A stretch of DNA of 64,000 nucleotides from Budorcas taxicolor (taxonomy: Eukaryota > Chordata > Mammalia > Artiodactyla > Bovidae), in the NCBI RefSeq assembly GCF_023091745.1, contig NC_068926.1, positions 69,252,001 to 69,316,000 of the forward strand, in the 5' to 3' direction. The translations under genes and the position numbers were made by a program. Below are positions 12,216-22,615 of this stretch, one piece after another (within the stretch, counting starts at the first letter, position 1; each line of letters begins with the position of its first letter). The notes beneath the pieces are model-generated. The model ran no database searches and was not told the origin of the DNA. It was given only the letters and a program-made list of their open reading frames with translations.

Positions 12216-13729
12216 GGGGGGCACCGGTAAACCCCTGCCGTGGATGATGTCCCCTCTCCAAGGCAGGTGGAGATGGAGGGCTGCCCGCATCTGCTCTTGG
12301 CCAGTGAATCACTCCTCTTTGAAGAGCTGTCCTCCTGGGGAGCTGGAGTATTCCAGCTGGCCTGGTGGGGCTGGAGGGGTGGGGCCCTGGTGAGCAGTGG
12401 GGCCAGGAGAAAACCTGCTGACAGGTAGGGGCCCCTCCGGGCTTTGATTCATTGACCGTCTGGGCAGGAGCTGGACGGAGCCTCTTGGAATTGCAAGAAT
12501 GCCTCACACATATTTTCCTCCCAGCCAGCGGTTTTGTTCTCAGCCAGCGGAGAGGGCCTGTCTGCTCAGCCTCTCATTCCCTCTCCCGTCTGCGGCTCCC
12601 CCTGCATGCCGCCCACCGCTCCCGCCGGGGACATCCTCTCCTCGCCGCCGTCACTGAGGCTGGAGTGGGCAGGGCCTGACCGCGTCCTCATAATTGAAAT
12701 ATTTGGCCCCTGAAGCCCGGCCAGGGCAGGGCGGTGCTTCCCCCAAGTCAAAGTGACAGATTCAAGCTGGGCTCTGCTCGGGCCGGAGGGTGCAGGGGAA
12801 GTGTCCTGGATGCTGAGTCCGGGGGCCTTGGGAGGAAGTGGGGAGAGAGGCTGGAGGCCCACAGACCCCCAAACGCCCGTCTTCATCACAGCGTCTCCGT
12901 CCCACCCTGTCTCCTCATGCACACCTGGCATCACTCTGGCCTCACAGAATCCTCCAGGAGGAAGGAACTCATCTGAGGTCCCTTAGATGATGTAGGCATG
13001 TGATACAATAAAATGTTTTTGGGAATTCTGGGGATGGGGGAACTTCTGAGGCACGCTCAGCACTCTTGGGACCCAGCAGTTCACTCCTGGGGTCAGGTCA
13101 GGGCCGTGGTCTGTAACTGCGTCGTCCGGAACTCTCACTGAACCCCATCACTGGATTAGTAGTAGATACTGAGCCTTTGCTTTTGCAAAGACCAATGCAG
13201 AAACAGCCCCCAGGAATTCACTCGCTGCAGGTGGGACCCATCACATCACCCACTACGCCTGTGGGGCTCCAGGGAGGAAGCCCCTTCAGAACACAGTCCC
13301 AGGATAGGCTGTTTTCCATGAGGCTCAAAAAACCTCCTCCTTTGTAACGATGAGTATTGCATAACAGATCACGTTTCCCTTTTTCCTTCCGCTGCCAGGA
13401 ATCTCAGAGCCAACTCTGAGACTCAGCCATGGCCATTATGCAGCCCCTCGTGATGGGAAACATGTATTTTCTTTGTCTCTGCAGACTTCGCTTTCTCTCT
13501 CTGTCTACTCCGACGTTGATCCTCTTTGTCAGTATTTTTATGACGTGCCTTCTGGTGTAAGATGCTTTCTGTGCTCTTTAGGACAAAGAGGACTATAAAT
13601 AAGGAAATAAATATTAACTGTTTCCATTATGACATTAATTTTATGACTGAAAATGTGGTTGCTTAGCATGATAACATGGGCCCCTTACCGCCTAGTCTGA
13701 ATTTAGGGCAGAGGTGACTGGGGAAAGCC
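12216..13729. other. Intergenic, with an AT-rich island
   Basis: 12,216-12,970 is GC-rich unique sequence. 13,300-13,700 is an AT-rich block unlike its surroundings, with several TAAT and GATAA cores. No gene recognised. Confidence 0.5.
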
Positions 13730-13880
13730 TTTTTCTTTTTTTATTGTGGTAAAAGTCACAGAATATGAAACATACTATATTAACCATATTTAACTGTACA
13801 ATTCAGTGGCCCTGAGTTCATTCACATTGTCGTGCAACCGTCACCGTCATCCGTCTGGCCTGGGAAAGTCTTCCACCCCT
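13730..13880 (-). mobile_element. Old L1 3'UTR fragment
   Basis: Reverse phrases such as TTTAACTGTACAATTCAGTG and CATTGTCGTGCAACCGTCAC are typical of L1M ends. Confidence 0.7.
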
Positions 13881-14009
13881 AACCCTCGATCTCCTTGGGT
13901 ATATAGCCTTGGCCTGTAGAGTCTTCACCAGGTGAGTGGACAGATGATGATCATAAGGATGAGCAAATATAAAAAGCCTCTCTCAACAAGTTGTCTTCTC
14001 TGTCCCTTT

Positions 14010-14130
14010 GCCTCCTGGGGCCTCAGTTTCCCCATCTGTAAAATGGACTTGTTATCTAGTCCCATCCTCGGAATGGTTGGGAGGATCTCCTGACGGGTAA
14101 GAAAATGCACTGTAAGCTGTGAAGTGCAGG
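14010..14130 (+). repeat. MIR SINE remnant
   Basis: CCTCAGTTTCCCCATCTGTA followed by AAATGG and a decayed tail. Confidence 0.75.
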
Positions 14131-15549
14131 GCCATCACAGAGCTTGTGGGACTGCGCCTCCAGCAGCCTCTCGGGATGAGAGGAGAGGGTCTCTCTTGTT
14201 GACCTCCTGAGAGCCAGGATGGGAGAAAGCTCAGCTGGGCACCCAGGCTGCCCTGGCTCCTCTCTGGGCAGGTCTCCTCCAGGCCTGTGGCTCAGGGTAG
14301 CATCGGAGGACCGATCCCACGAAAGTTTGTCTGCCCTGCTCCCCCCGCTTCCTCAGCCTGGTCCCCAGCCTGGGACTCAGCGTTATCACTCACTCCTGCC
14401 CTCCCTGGGGCGAGGACCCCCCTCTCCCCATCAGAGATGGCCCCAGGGTCTGAGCTGGGTTTTCTTTTCTCCATCTCCTCCCACGGCTTCATCAGATTCA
14501 TCGCAGTGCCTCTAGCTCCCTGCCCACGGGTGCCTTTTGGCAGCCTGCAAAGTTGATAGAGAGACGACATCGGTCACTCTCCCTCTTGCAGTTTCACAGA
14601 TAAGAGAGCTGAGCTCACGCGGGAGGTCACAGGACCGCACGCACGGCAGCAGCACCACGAGGACCCGGGCCTCAGGGCACGGCCTTCCCAGCAGAGCGGG
14701 GGGCGGAGGAGGGTGCTTTCTTTCTCCCCTCCACCAGCTGTTTCATCTTTCACGGGAGGGTCACTGATGACCAGTTAACCATCTTTGGTTCCTCTGGCCA
14801 GGATGGGGCACGGCAGGGCAGAGAACAGAAAACCTGCCCTCTCCTGGGGTGAGAACTCCCCTCAGAGGCGAGGACAGACCCCGGGGCTGGGCCCAGCCAG
14901 CCCCCAAGACGGCACCGAGGGCCTGATGCCCCTGCACCTCCCTCCCGTCTGGGCTCTGGCGTTCACTGCGTTTCTCTCTAGTAAAGGTTTCTTTCCAAAA
15001 GCTTCAACCTTGTCTCCTGCAAGAGAAAGAGAGCTGGGGGATGCGAAGGGCTATGGCCTGGGGAGGGGATTCAGCCAATCCCCTCGCCCCTACCAGAACT
15101 TTTAAGAGGAAAACCCACAAACGGCCCGGGTTTGGGGGCTCTCAGGGGGCCCCGTCCTCTCCCTCCTGGGCAGACTCCTCCCTGTGGCCCTGGGAGGCTC
15201 ACACTTGGCATCTTGGTGTCCTGGCGGGCTCAGGAGGAGGGAGAGGTGGAGGAGGGGAGGACAGCCCTTCCTGGCCTTTAAGGTGCACTCGATCGCCTGG
15301 GCTCTTCTTCAAGGGCAGATTTCAATTCGGCAAGAATCTGCACCCTCCCCACCCAGATGTGCCAAACTGAAACCTGCCCTTTAACAAGGAGCGGAGACGA
15401 GGCCTTCGGGATACCCGCCAGGCGAGGCCAGTGCGGCTGCGAGTCCGGGCCCTTCACTGCACGGACAGCAGCAGAGAGCAGAGCAGTGCTGGGCGGTGGG
15501 GGCGTCTCCACCTTGCTCAGGGCCTTCTCTGTGCCGTTTCCATCAGTGA
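14131..15549. other. Intergenic downstream of LIF, nothing recognised
   Basis: GC-rich unique sequence with only chance open frames. Confidence 0.55.
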
Positions 15550-15720
15550 GCGCACGCGCGCGCACGCACGCGCACACACACACACACAGAGTCACTGTCC
15601 CACTGGCCTGGGAGCACACACAGACACACGCACGCACACACTCAGTCACTGTCCCACGGGCCTGGGAGCACACACACACTCACCCACGCTCAGTCACTGT
15701 CCCACTGGCCTGGGAGCTTC
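15550..15720. repeat. Composite CA/GC microsatellite and minisatellite
   Basis: A CGCG/CACA run is followed by three copies of GTCACTGTCCCACTGGCCTG(GGAG), separated by CA-rich spacers at about 50-bp period. Confidence 0.88.
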
Positions 15721-16179
15721 CAGAGGCATGAACTCTGTACTACGCACCTTTGGAAACCTACCCGTGACCTGCCGTTGACAAACATCCCTAGAAAGCTGCC
15801 CACATCCCTAAAGGAATCTCAGCTGGGGTAGCCCTGGACCCAAACCCCAGAGCAAAGGACCAAGAGACACCTGGAGACTTCTCTGAAGCCCCTAAATCTG
15901 TAGCCATCCGGTTCCAGACTCTCTTGTTCCCCAAGGAAGGGGTCCCACGTGGCTGGGAAGAAGGTTACAGGGAAAGGGAGTCCCCAGGTGTGAGGCAGAA
16001 ACAGGGGTGCCAGTGGGAGAGCCGGACAAGGCCTCCTGGCAACACCCACTTTGTCCTGACTGTGCCCACGATCTGCCTACCCTGCCCCCACCCATGCGGA
16101 CACCCTGGCTCAGTGGAAGCACCCCCTCTTCCCACCGGCCAGTCCAGCCCCGTCTCCCCACAAGAATACAATCCAGAAA
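15721..16179. other. Intergenic just beyond LIF 3' end
   Basis: Unique sequence; nothing recognised. Confidence 0.55.
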
Positions 16180-16198
16180 GCTTGCCAAGAGCAGATTC

Positions 16199-16204
16199 TT
16201 TATT
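16199..16204 (-). terminator. LIF: LIF polyadenylation signal AATAAA
   Basis: AATAAA in mRNA sense, followed by the conserved-looking tail GAATCTGCTCTTGGCAAG. Cleavage is expected near 16,180. A further U-rich stretch lies just upstream. Confidence 0.75.
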
Positions 16205-18806
16205 AATTTCTTTTTTTCTTTTTTAAAAAAAAGTATTCCTTCAGTATAAAAAATAAATATTTTAAATATGGACATTGAATAAATAAAAATAATCTGTCAG
16301 TATGAAACATTCCCACAGGGTACATTCATCAAAGAGGAATTTGTCCCCCAAGGCCAAGTCCTTTCCAGTAGAAAGGAGGGAGGGAAGCAGGGAAGGACAC
16401 GCAGAGCTCGCTGTGTGGATGGGAGCGATGCCCAGGTATGGGGTCGGGGGGGGAGGGGATGTGGGGAGGTGGGGGGGATCCAGAAGTAAAAGGCATCTGT
16501 ACCATCTGAAGGGAAGCTAATTTCTCGCTTGATTCTGGCCTCCAGCCCCACGCGCAATGTCTATTGTGCAGAGCCCCAGGGCAGAGCTGGACTTCTATCT
16601 GGGGGCACATCCCCAGGGAGGGGACAAGAAGAGGGGGACAAGGACAAGGAGGAGGAGGGACAAATAAATAGTGGTGCTTTCTCATTTTAAATTTCTTTTT
16701 TAAATAAATAAGGTCCCCAATACCATTCTTTCAGTCAACTGCAAAAAAACAAAAACGACAGTCCCACCTGCTGCCCTCTCCTCTGTGGGCTGGGGTCGTG
16801 ACCCAGGATACAGGTGCAGGGCAAAACCAGCAGATGAAATAAAGGAGGACGTGGACAGCTTCCTGCCCTGCCAAGCTTTTCCCATACAAAGGCTCCAAAA
16901 TTCAGAGATGCTGTGCAAAGTGGGTGCCCATCTGCCAGATGGGGTCTGCAAAGAGCACTGAGGCTGGGGGGGGCGGGTGAGCGGCAGAGCCGGGGCCGGG
17001 CCTGGGAAGGGGTGGGAGTGGGGTGAATTGCTGGCCCCCGGAGCCTCAGAGGCTGCCCGGCGCTGGGAGTCTGTATCCAGGGGTGATGAGATGACGGGAG
17101 GCCAGGAGGCCCCAAGCCTTTCAAACAACATTCACGGGCGGAGCAGAGTGATGGGGGGGACAACAGGCTGAGATCCTGGACAAGGCTGGAGGTGACCCTC
17201 GTTAAAACGGTGTTGGAAAACACGTGGTCTGCTCTGCCACCCGCTGCAAAAGTCTTGCCAATGGGACGGGCAACTCCCACCTCTAACCCCAACCCCGGGT
17301 CTTGGGTCCTGCCTGCCGCCTGCCCACCTTGCCATCCCGAGGGGCACTGGGCACAGGTAAAGTGCTTAGAGGTGACAGAGAGGTGCAAAGTGAGTGCAAA
17401 AGTACTATAATCACGCTGGCTGAACGGCAAGGCTTGCCGCCCCACTCAGGGTTTGAGGAGAAGCCAGAACCCTGATCTTAGCAGCTGCCCCAGCTCCCAG
17501 ACCGGAGGGCGTTGCTCAGCGCGCCTGGCCCCGGCACAAAGGAACAAGATCGGGTTCCCTGCCTGGGAACCCAGACATGGGTGGGGGTGTGGGGGGAGGT
17601 GGGGCAGGAGGGACCACAGCTTCCTGGTCTGCGTCCCGGGGCCTCCTCGTCCTCCTCCCCAGAGCAGGGGCCTCCTCCCCGGGGCCGCCCCAGCTTCCTG
17701 AGAGGCAGCCAGGCCCCCTCGCCCTCTGCGGGTGTTCGGGCCACCAGAGAAGGTGCCTCTCACTGGGTACTGGTCAGGACGGTTCCGGGGCCGCTTGACT
17801 GCTGGTCTAGAGGTGGCCAGGGCAAAAGAAACAGCGGCAGCTTGCCTTGCCCAGGGCTTTGTCTCCGCCGTGAAGGTTGCCTCCAGCAGCACAGTCCCAG
17901 GGGCACCGAGAACGCAGTGTTAAATGAGCCCCTTGGAGCCAAGGAACATGACGGCCCCCAGAGCCGGTCACAGTTGCAGTGGGGGTTGCTGTCGGGTCCC
18001 CTGCCCGCCGCCCACCCAGACTGACCAGTGCTCTCAGCTCCTAACCCTTCTCTGAGCTTCACCCGTGAGGCTCACCCTACCTTGTAACATCTTTGACTTC
18101 CTGACCAGGTCCTGCGAAGGCCTGGCCCCCAGCTCCCATAGGAGGAGCCTTCATATTATTTCCTTTGGAGAAAGGGGAACAGGGAAAGGGGGTGAACTTT
18201 TGCCATCTGAAGCACCAATAAGTTAATATAAATAGGGCATCAAAATAAATAGACAATCATGCTGAGTCAGGCACATGGCGCTCTCGGCTCTCAGGCTTCC
18301 TGAGACCCTGACCCCAACTGCCACCATCCCCCTGCCCCAGAGACCAGTGACGGATGGCCTCTGGTGCCCCTGGTGTACCTCTGTGTGACCTCACGGGGCC
18401 TCAGTGGGCCTCAGATGGGAGCTGCCACTCTGACCTACTCCATCCGCACACCCTCGCCCACAAGACTCTGGATCCCCTCAGAACCTCCTCACCTGACTTT
18501 CCAACCTGCCCGCCCCCACACACCCCACCTCCAGGTCCAGCCCCTAAACCCCGCAGCCAGCGAGGATGGCAGGACAGACTTTGGGCTCAAGGAAGGGGAG
18601 CCCGTCAAGCCTTTCAAGGGCCTCTCTTCCTTCCCCGGCCTGCATGTGGCCTCTCTCTGCCTTCCCGAGAGCCTGGAGGGCCAAGTGGCCTCCTTCTGGA
18701 AACTTCCACCTGAGAGCTGTAGGCCTGATCTCCCCAGTCTCACCCAAGTAAGGCAGCATCTCAAACCACAGCTCCCGTTCCAACTTGCCATACCAGTAGG
18801 AGCCAA

Positions 18807-18840
18807 GGGTCCTTCCGGATCCCGGGTCCTTCCGGATCCC
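18807..18840. repeat. 17-bp perfect tandem duplication in LIF 3'UTR
   Basis: GGGTCCTTCCGGATCCC occurs twice head to tail without a mismatch. Confidence 0.95.
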
Positions 18841-19283
18841 AGCCCCTCCGGGCTGCCTGAGCTCCAACCAGACTGTTTAAGGTCAGCCAAGGCACTGATG
18901 GTGGTCATTCTGCTTGTGTGTGGGGGGTGCGGGTTAGTGCCCCCAACCCCTGCTGTCTTGTCCCGTGGTCAGGGTCGCCAAAGACAACTTGTGCGGTTTG
19001 CTCACAAAGACCCTGACCGAGGGACAAGTCGGGGGCCAAAACCCAGCCCGTGCCTGGCTGCAGTCTCCCAGAAGAAGGGGCACCTTCCTTTCTAGTTGGC
19101 ACCACATATAGACTCTGCCTCTGGGAGTTCTAGCTCTGCTCGGCATCGTGGCGGCCCACCCTGGAGGGGAGTGGACCGGCCAGGAACCCCCCCTGGGGTC
19201 TGCCAGGGGCCCCCACTCAGGTCTGGCGGTGCTCTGGGCCATGGCCACAGTTGGAGAGTCCCCTACTATCTAAGACCTCCCGT

Positions 19284-19694
19284 CTAGAAGGCCTGAGCCA
19301 GCACGGCAATGACCTGCTTGTACTTCCCCAGGAGCTGACAGCCCAGCTTCTTCTTCTGGAAGATGTCCTTGCCCGAGGTGTCAGGGCCGTAGGTCACATC
19401 CACATGGCTCACGTGGTACTTGCTGCACAAGCGGCAGAGCACGTTGCTGAGCAGGCCCCGCAGGACATCAGCCGTGGCGTTCAGCTTGCTGTGCAGGCCG
19501 TGGGCGTAGGGGTTGAGGACCTTCTGGTCCCGCGTGATGTTGCCCAGGGAGGCGCCCAGGTACGCGATGATGCGATACAGCTCCACCAGCCGGGCCTTCT
19601 CCGTGCCGTTGGCGTGGAAGGGCGGGAAGTCGGTCACGTTGGGGCTGCACAGCTTGTCCAGGTTGTTGGGGAAGGGCTCCCCCTGGGCCGTGTA
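19284..19694 (-). CDS. LIF: LIF coding exon 3
   Basis: This 411-bp exon encodes residues 67-202 and the TAG stop at 19,284-19,286. It carries helices B, C and D, four of the six cysteines, four sequons and the FxxK receptor motif at 178-181. The acceptor is CTCCTCAG. Intron 2 in front of it (756 bp) contains a CA repeat. Confidence 0.98.
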   Translation of the reverse strand, partial: YTAQGEPFPNNLDKLCSPNVTDFPPFHANGTEKARLVELYRIIAYLGASLGNITRDQKVLNPYAHGLHSKLNATADVLRGLLSNVLCRLCSKYHVSHVDVTYGPDTSGKDIFQKKKLGCQLLGKYKQVIAVLAQAF

Positions 19695-22344
19695 CTGAGG
19701 AGCAGAGGGGCAGAGGGGCGGTGAAGTGGGAGGCAGGGACGGCTGCTCCAGCCCTGCCGCCCAGCCTGTGGTCAGCCCTTGGGCGTCAGTGTCGCCCCCC
19801 CCAATACACACACACATACACACACACACACAAACACACACAGGCTTGAGAACCCAATCACTTGCCCTGCAGGCATCTCGGGACTGTCCCAAGAGCCAGA
19901 AGTAGCAGTGGGCGTGAATGCACTTGGTAAAGCATCCAGCCTCTATCCCACGCAAGGAGGCACCCTCCTCCTCACCCTCATCAGGACCACAAGGGAGAGG
20001 AGGGAAACACCCAGTCTCACCTCCAGCCGTGTGCACCACATACACTTGCCCTTTCACCCACCGTGCTCACCCTCTTCCTGGGCGGCTCCGCACCCCGTCA
20101 CCCACAGCCCGCCATCTCTTTCAACAGCACCTCCCAGTCCCTTCCACCGCCTCCCTCTCTGTCTCTCATCTGCCTCCCTCCACCAGGTGGACCAATCCCA
20201 ACGCTACAAGTGCCAGCCCTGCCTGCCGCCTCTTCTCCAGGCGCCTCTGGCCCCCCATCTACCTTGGCACCCAGGGAAAGAGGCCAGGCCTCGGCCGAGG
20301 GATGGGGAGACAGCTGGGGGGGATCTGGGTGCGGTGGGACAAAACCACACACCCTTCCCTTCTCTGACCAGCCGCACCAGCCAAGGTCCCTGCTTGCAAA
20401 CCCCAGCCCCTCCCTGCCTTGTTCCTCGGCACCCTGAGGGGGAGACTTACATAGAGGATAAAGAGGCTGTTGGCACTGCTGTTGAGTTGTCCCAGCTGGT
20501 TTCTGATCTGGTTCATGAGGTTGCTGGGACAGGGATGGCGGGTGGCGCAGGTGGCATTGACCGGGGTGATGGGAAGGGGGCTCCCGGCCCCGTGTTTCCA
20601 GTGCAGAACCAGCAGCAGGGGCACGACTCCTGCGGACAAGAGGTGGAGAGCCGTGAGCAGGGAGCGGGGGGGTGGAGGGCAGCGGTGGGCAAGCCAGCTT
20701 GGGGGAGAGGCTGCAACTCTGGTCCTGCGGAGATCTTCCCCTCTCAGGCTCCAGCTCTCTCTTCTCCAGACCTGGTGGTTTCTGATTTTGGTGATGTCCC
20801 TGCATTTACCTCCCCAGATCGCTAAATCTCCCTATTTATCACTCCCTGCTGTCTCCTGAGGGGACAGGACATGAGCTGTTCCTATCAGCTGGGAACCGGG
20901 TTCAGAGTGATACCAGCCATCCAGGCCTCTGCCAGGAGGGGACAACGCCCCAGGTCTCAAGGAAAAGATCAGTCCTTATCTCCCCAGGAAGGTCCAGATT
21001 CCTGTGTTACTTCATGCCCTTGTCTCCCAGTGCGGGCTCCCACCAGGCCCACAGGGAGCGGGAGTTTCTGCTGACCCTCATCTCCCAAACTTGTCTCGGT
21101 GATGTGGGCTCACTGGGCCCTTTTCCCCTGATCCTGTCACCTTTCCCCAGCTTCTCTGTGGTCCTCCTCCAGATATGGCCAGTCTCCTATCTGGGACCCT
21201 GGACTCCACCCCAGGGCTGCAACTCTGCCCCCTCCTCCAGCGCCAGGGCATCCTTCAGAGCCTCCCTTCCTGGCTGCCCGCTGCTCCTGGCCTCCGCGCT
21301 CCACCCCCCACCCCCACCCCCACACTCTTGTTCACTGGTCCCCGTCCCAGGTTGCGGGTTAGGACAAGGAGAATCCTGGGCTTCCACAGACACCCCCAGA
21401 GCCTTCGAGAGGGAGAGGGAATGGTGCAACCAGGAAAGAAAAAAAGGGAAAAGGTCGCAGGCAGCCAGGTGGGCGGGGGAGGGAGGGAAGTGAAAGGTGA
21501 GAGGGAGAGGGGAGAGCTGTCCAGGCCTGTCCAGGAGCGCCCCTCCCCGCCAAGGAGGGCAGGGGGCCCCTGCTTGCCACCCACCCCACTCTGTGTTCCT
21601 GATGACCCTGCGGCAAGGGCTGGGGTCGGGGGACCTGTGAGAGTTGGAGAAGCGAGGAGACTGGAGGAAGGGGAGGCGCTCTGGAGCCCGTTCCTCGGCT
21701 GGGACAGCGCAGCCTCGACTTCACTTCTGGGTCCCCTGTGCCTCCTAGCATCTCCAGGCAGGGCTCAGGCCCCAGGATGGCTGGCAGGGGGGCGAGGGTG
21801 CCCCACACCCCGGCCTCACCTAGCGCAGACCACAGCTTTCCGGGCTCTAGCAGATGGAGGCGGCACCTGCTCCCGTGCCGGGCCGGAGTTTGCGAGCTGC
21901 TCGGGCGGCCGGCGCCCCTCCCAGGGAGCAGCCGGGGACGCGGTTGGAAAAGAAAGCGGAAAGAAAGAAAAAGAAAGAAAAGAGGGAGGGTGAATCCCGA
22001 AGAAAGCTGAGCGGGAAGAGCAGCGGCGGGGAGGAAGAGGAGGAAGGCAGCGGCGCCCCCTGCCTGGCCCGCCAACCTGCGGGGCCCCGGGCGGGCTGGG
22101 CGCGCGGTGCGGGGACCATGTGCCCGCGCTCGCCCCCGGCGGCCGCCGCTACTCGGCGCCTCCGGCGGCCCCGGGCTCCCGGCTGCGCGGGCGCCGCAAG
22201 TGTCCGTGTGTCTGCGGCGGGTGGGTGTCCCGCTCGCGTTCGCCAGGGGCCCCAAGTTTGCCGCGGCGCCCGCGGCCGGGGCTCCCGGCGGAAGCCAGCC
22301 CGGGGCGGGGGGCGGGTGGATTTACCTGCCGCCAAGACCTTCAT
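19284..22344 (-). CDS. LIF: Leukemia inhibitory factor precursor (spliced, 3 exons)
   Basis: Secreted IL-6-family cytokine that signals through LIFR and gp130 to JAK/STAT3. The three coding pieces (22,326-22,344; 20,451-20,629; 19,284-19,694) join in phase into 609 nt, i.e. 202 aa plus TAG, the usual mammalian length. Residues 1-22 form a hydrophobic signal peptide. The mature part has six Cys (34, 40, 82, 153, 156, 185), matching the three family disulfides, and six N-glycosylation sequons (31, 56, 85, 95, 118, 138). F178 and K181 form the FxxK motif in helix D that contacts LIFR. The start ATG has A at -3 and lies about 60 nt below the expected cap site. All introns have GT-AG ends and no coding lesion is seen. 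The neighbour OSM is the paralogous cytokine on the same strand, 15 kb away. Identification is by recognition of the protein and is very secure. Confidence 0.98.
19804..19846. repeat. CA microsatellite in LIF intron 2
   Basis: Interrupted (CA)n run within the 756-bp intron 2, likely polymorphic. Confidence 0.85.
20451..20629 (-). CDS. LIF: LIF coding exon 2
   Basis: This 179-bp exon encodes residues 7-66: the rest of the signal peptide and helix A, with sequons at 31 and 56 and Cys34 and Cys40. The acceptor reads TCCGCAG and the donor GTAAGT. An in-frame Met at residue 45 could start a truncated intracellular form like that described for other mammals; this is only a possibility. Confidence 0.97.
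20630..22325 (-). other. LIF: LIF intron 1
   Basis: The 1,696-bp intron holds the CpG island at its 5' end, a pyrimidine-rich middle and no recognised transposon. p53-like half-sites are seen at 20,867-20,876 (imperfect) and 21,086-21,095. Confidence 0.85.
21880..22340. promoter_or_regulatory. CpG island over LIF exon 1 / intron 1
   Basis: Very GC-rich and CpG-dense sequence covering the end of exon 1 and the start of intron 1. It ends sharply at the AT-rich core promoter. It holds a CTCF-like motif at 22,052-22,069. Long open frames here on both strands are composition effects. Confidence 0.7.
22052..22069 (-). promoter_or_regulatory. CTCF-like motif, LIF CpG island
   Basis: Minus strand GGCCAGGCAGGGGGCGCC fits the CTCF core closely. 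Points left. Confidence 0.55.
22326..22344 (-). CDS. LIF: LIF coding exon 1
   Basis: Nineteen coding bases give residues 1-6 (MKVLAA) plus one base of codon 7. The donor GTAAAT follows directly at 22,325. The tiny first exon sits at the edge of the CpG island; known LIF isoforms in other mammals differ by using other first exons, but I could not identify any in intron 1 here. Confidence 0.96.
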
Positions 22345-22431
22345 TATGGGCTGCACTCCAGAGGGCCTTGAAGGAGACCTTAGATGCTGGCAGTTTTCAG
22401 AGGTTCATGCTCAAATGGGGAATTTGCCTGA

Positions 22432-22439
22432 TTTATATA
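22432..22439 (-). promoter_or_regulatory. LIF: LIF TATA box
   Basis: TATATAAA on the minus strand, 88 nt upstream of the ATG. The expected cap site is near 22,405, giving a 5'UTR of about 60 nt. The stretch from here to the ATG looks near-identical to the human LIF promoter as I remember it. Confidence 0.88.
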
Positions 22440-22474
22440 CTGGAGCCTGTGTTGTAAGACAGAGAGAGAAACAG

Positions 22475-22484
22475 CTATATTTAG
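22475..22484. promoter_or_regulatory. MEF2-type A/T box in LIF promoter
   Basis: CTATATTTAG fits the MEF2 consensus CTA(A/T)4TAG exactly and lies about 40 bp upstream of the TATA box. An ETS core (AGGAAG, plus strand) follows at 22,501. The motif match is direct; use by the factor is inferred. Confidence 0.45.
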
Positions 22485-22606
22485 CAGGGATCCCCGGTCC
22501 AGGAAGTTGTTTGAGGTGCATCATAGGAAATTATGAATGGAAGAAAGTGAGAGTGAAGGGGGGGGGCAGTGAGGGGGGAGGGTGGGGAGAGCAGACTTTT
22601 TCCCTC

Positions 22607-22615
22607 TTCTAAGAA
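22607..22615. promoter_or_regulatory. STAT-type palindrome in LIF promoter
   Basis: TTCTAAGAA is a perfect TTCN3GAA element about 200 bp upstream of the predicted LIF cap site. STAT-driven feedback on LIF would fit the pathway, but the role here is inferred. Confidence 0.4.

Larger units (their letters stand above)
16180..19283 (-). other. LIF: LIF 3' untranslated region
   Basis: The long GC-rich 3'UTR of about 3.1 kb resembles the human gene in length. It holds no SINE or L1. Two perfect UUAUUUAUU nonamers in mRNA sense lie near the end (16,278-16,286 and 16,703-16,711). A third AU-rich cluster lies at 18,224-18,255. These are class-II AU-rich elements expected to bind TTP/ZFP36-type decay factors. 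A perfect 17-bp tandem duplication lies at 18,807-18,840. The 3' limit is set by the AATAAA at 16,199. Confidence 0.8.

Noticed and set aside
15550..15720. CRISPR-like array
   Set aside because: Regular core with spacers, but spacers are CA dinucleotide runs and the genome is mammalian; a minisatellite.
21854..22612. 252-codon plus-strand open frame over the LIF CpG island
   Set aside because: Arg/Pro/Gly-rich product typical of stop-poor CpG islands, antisense to LIF exon 1; no family resemblance.
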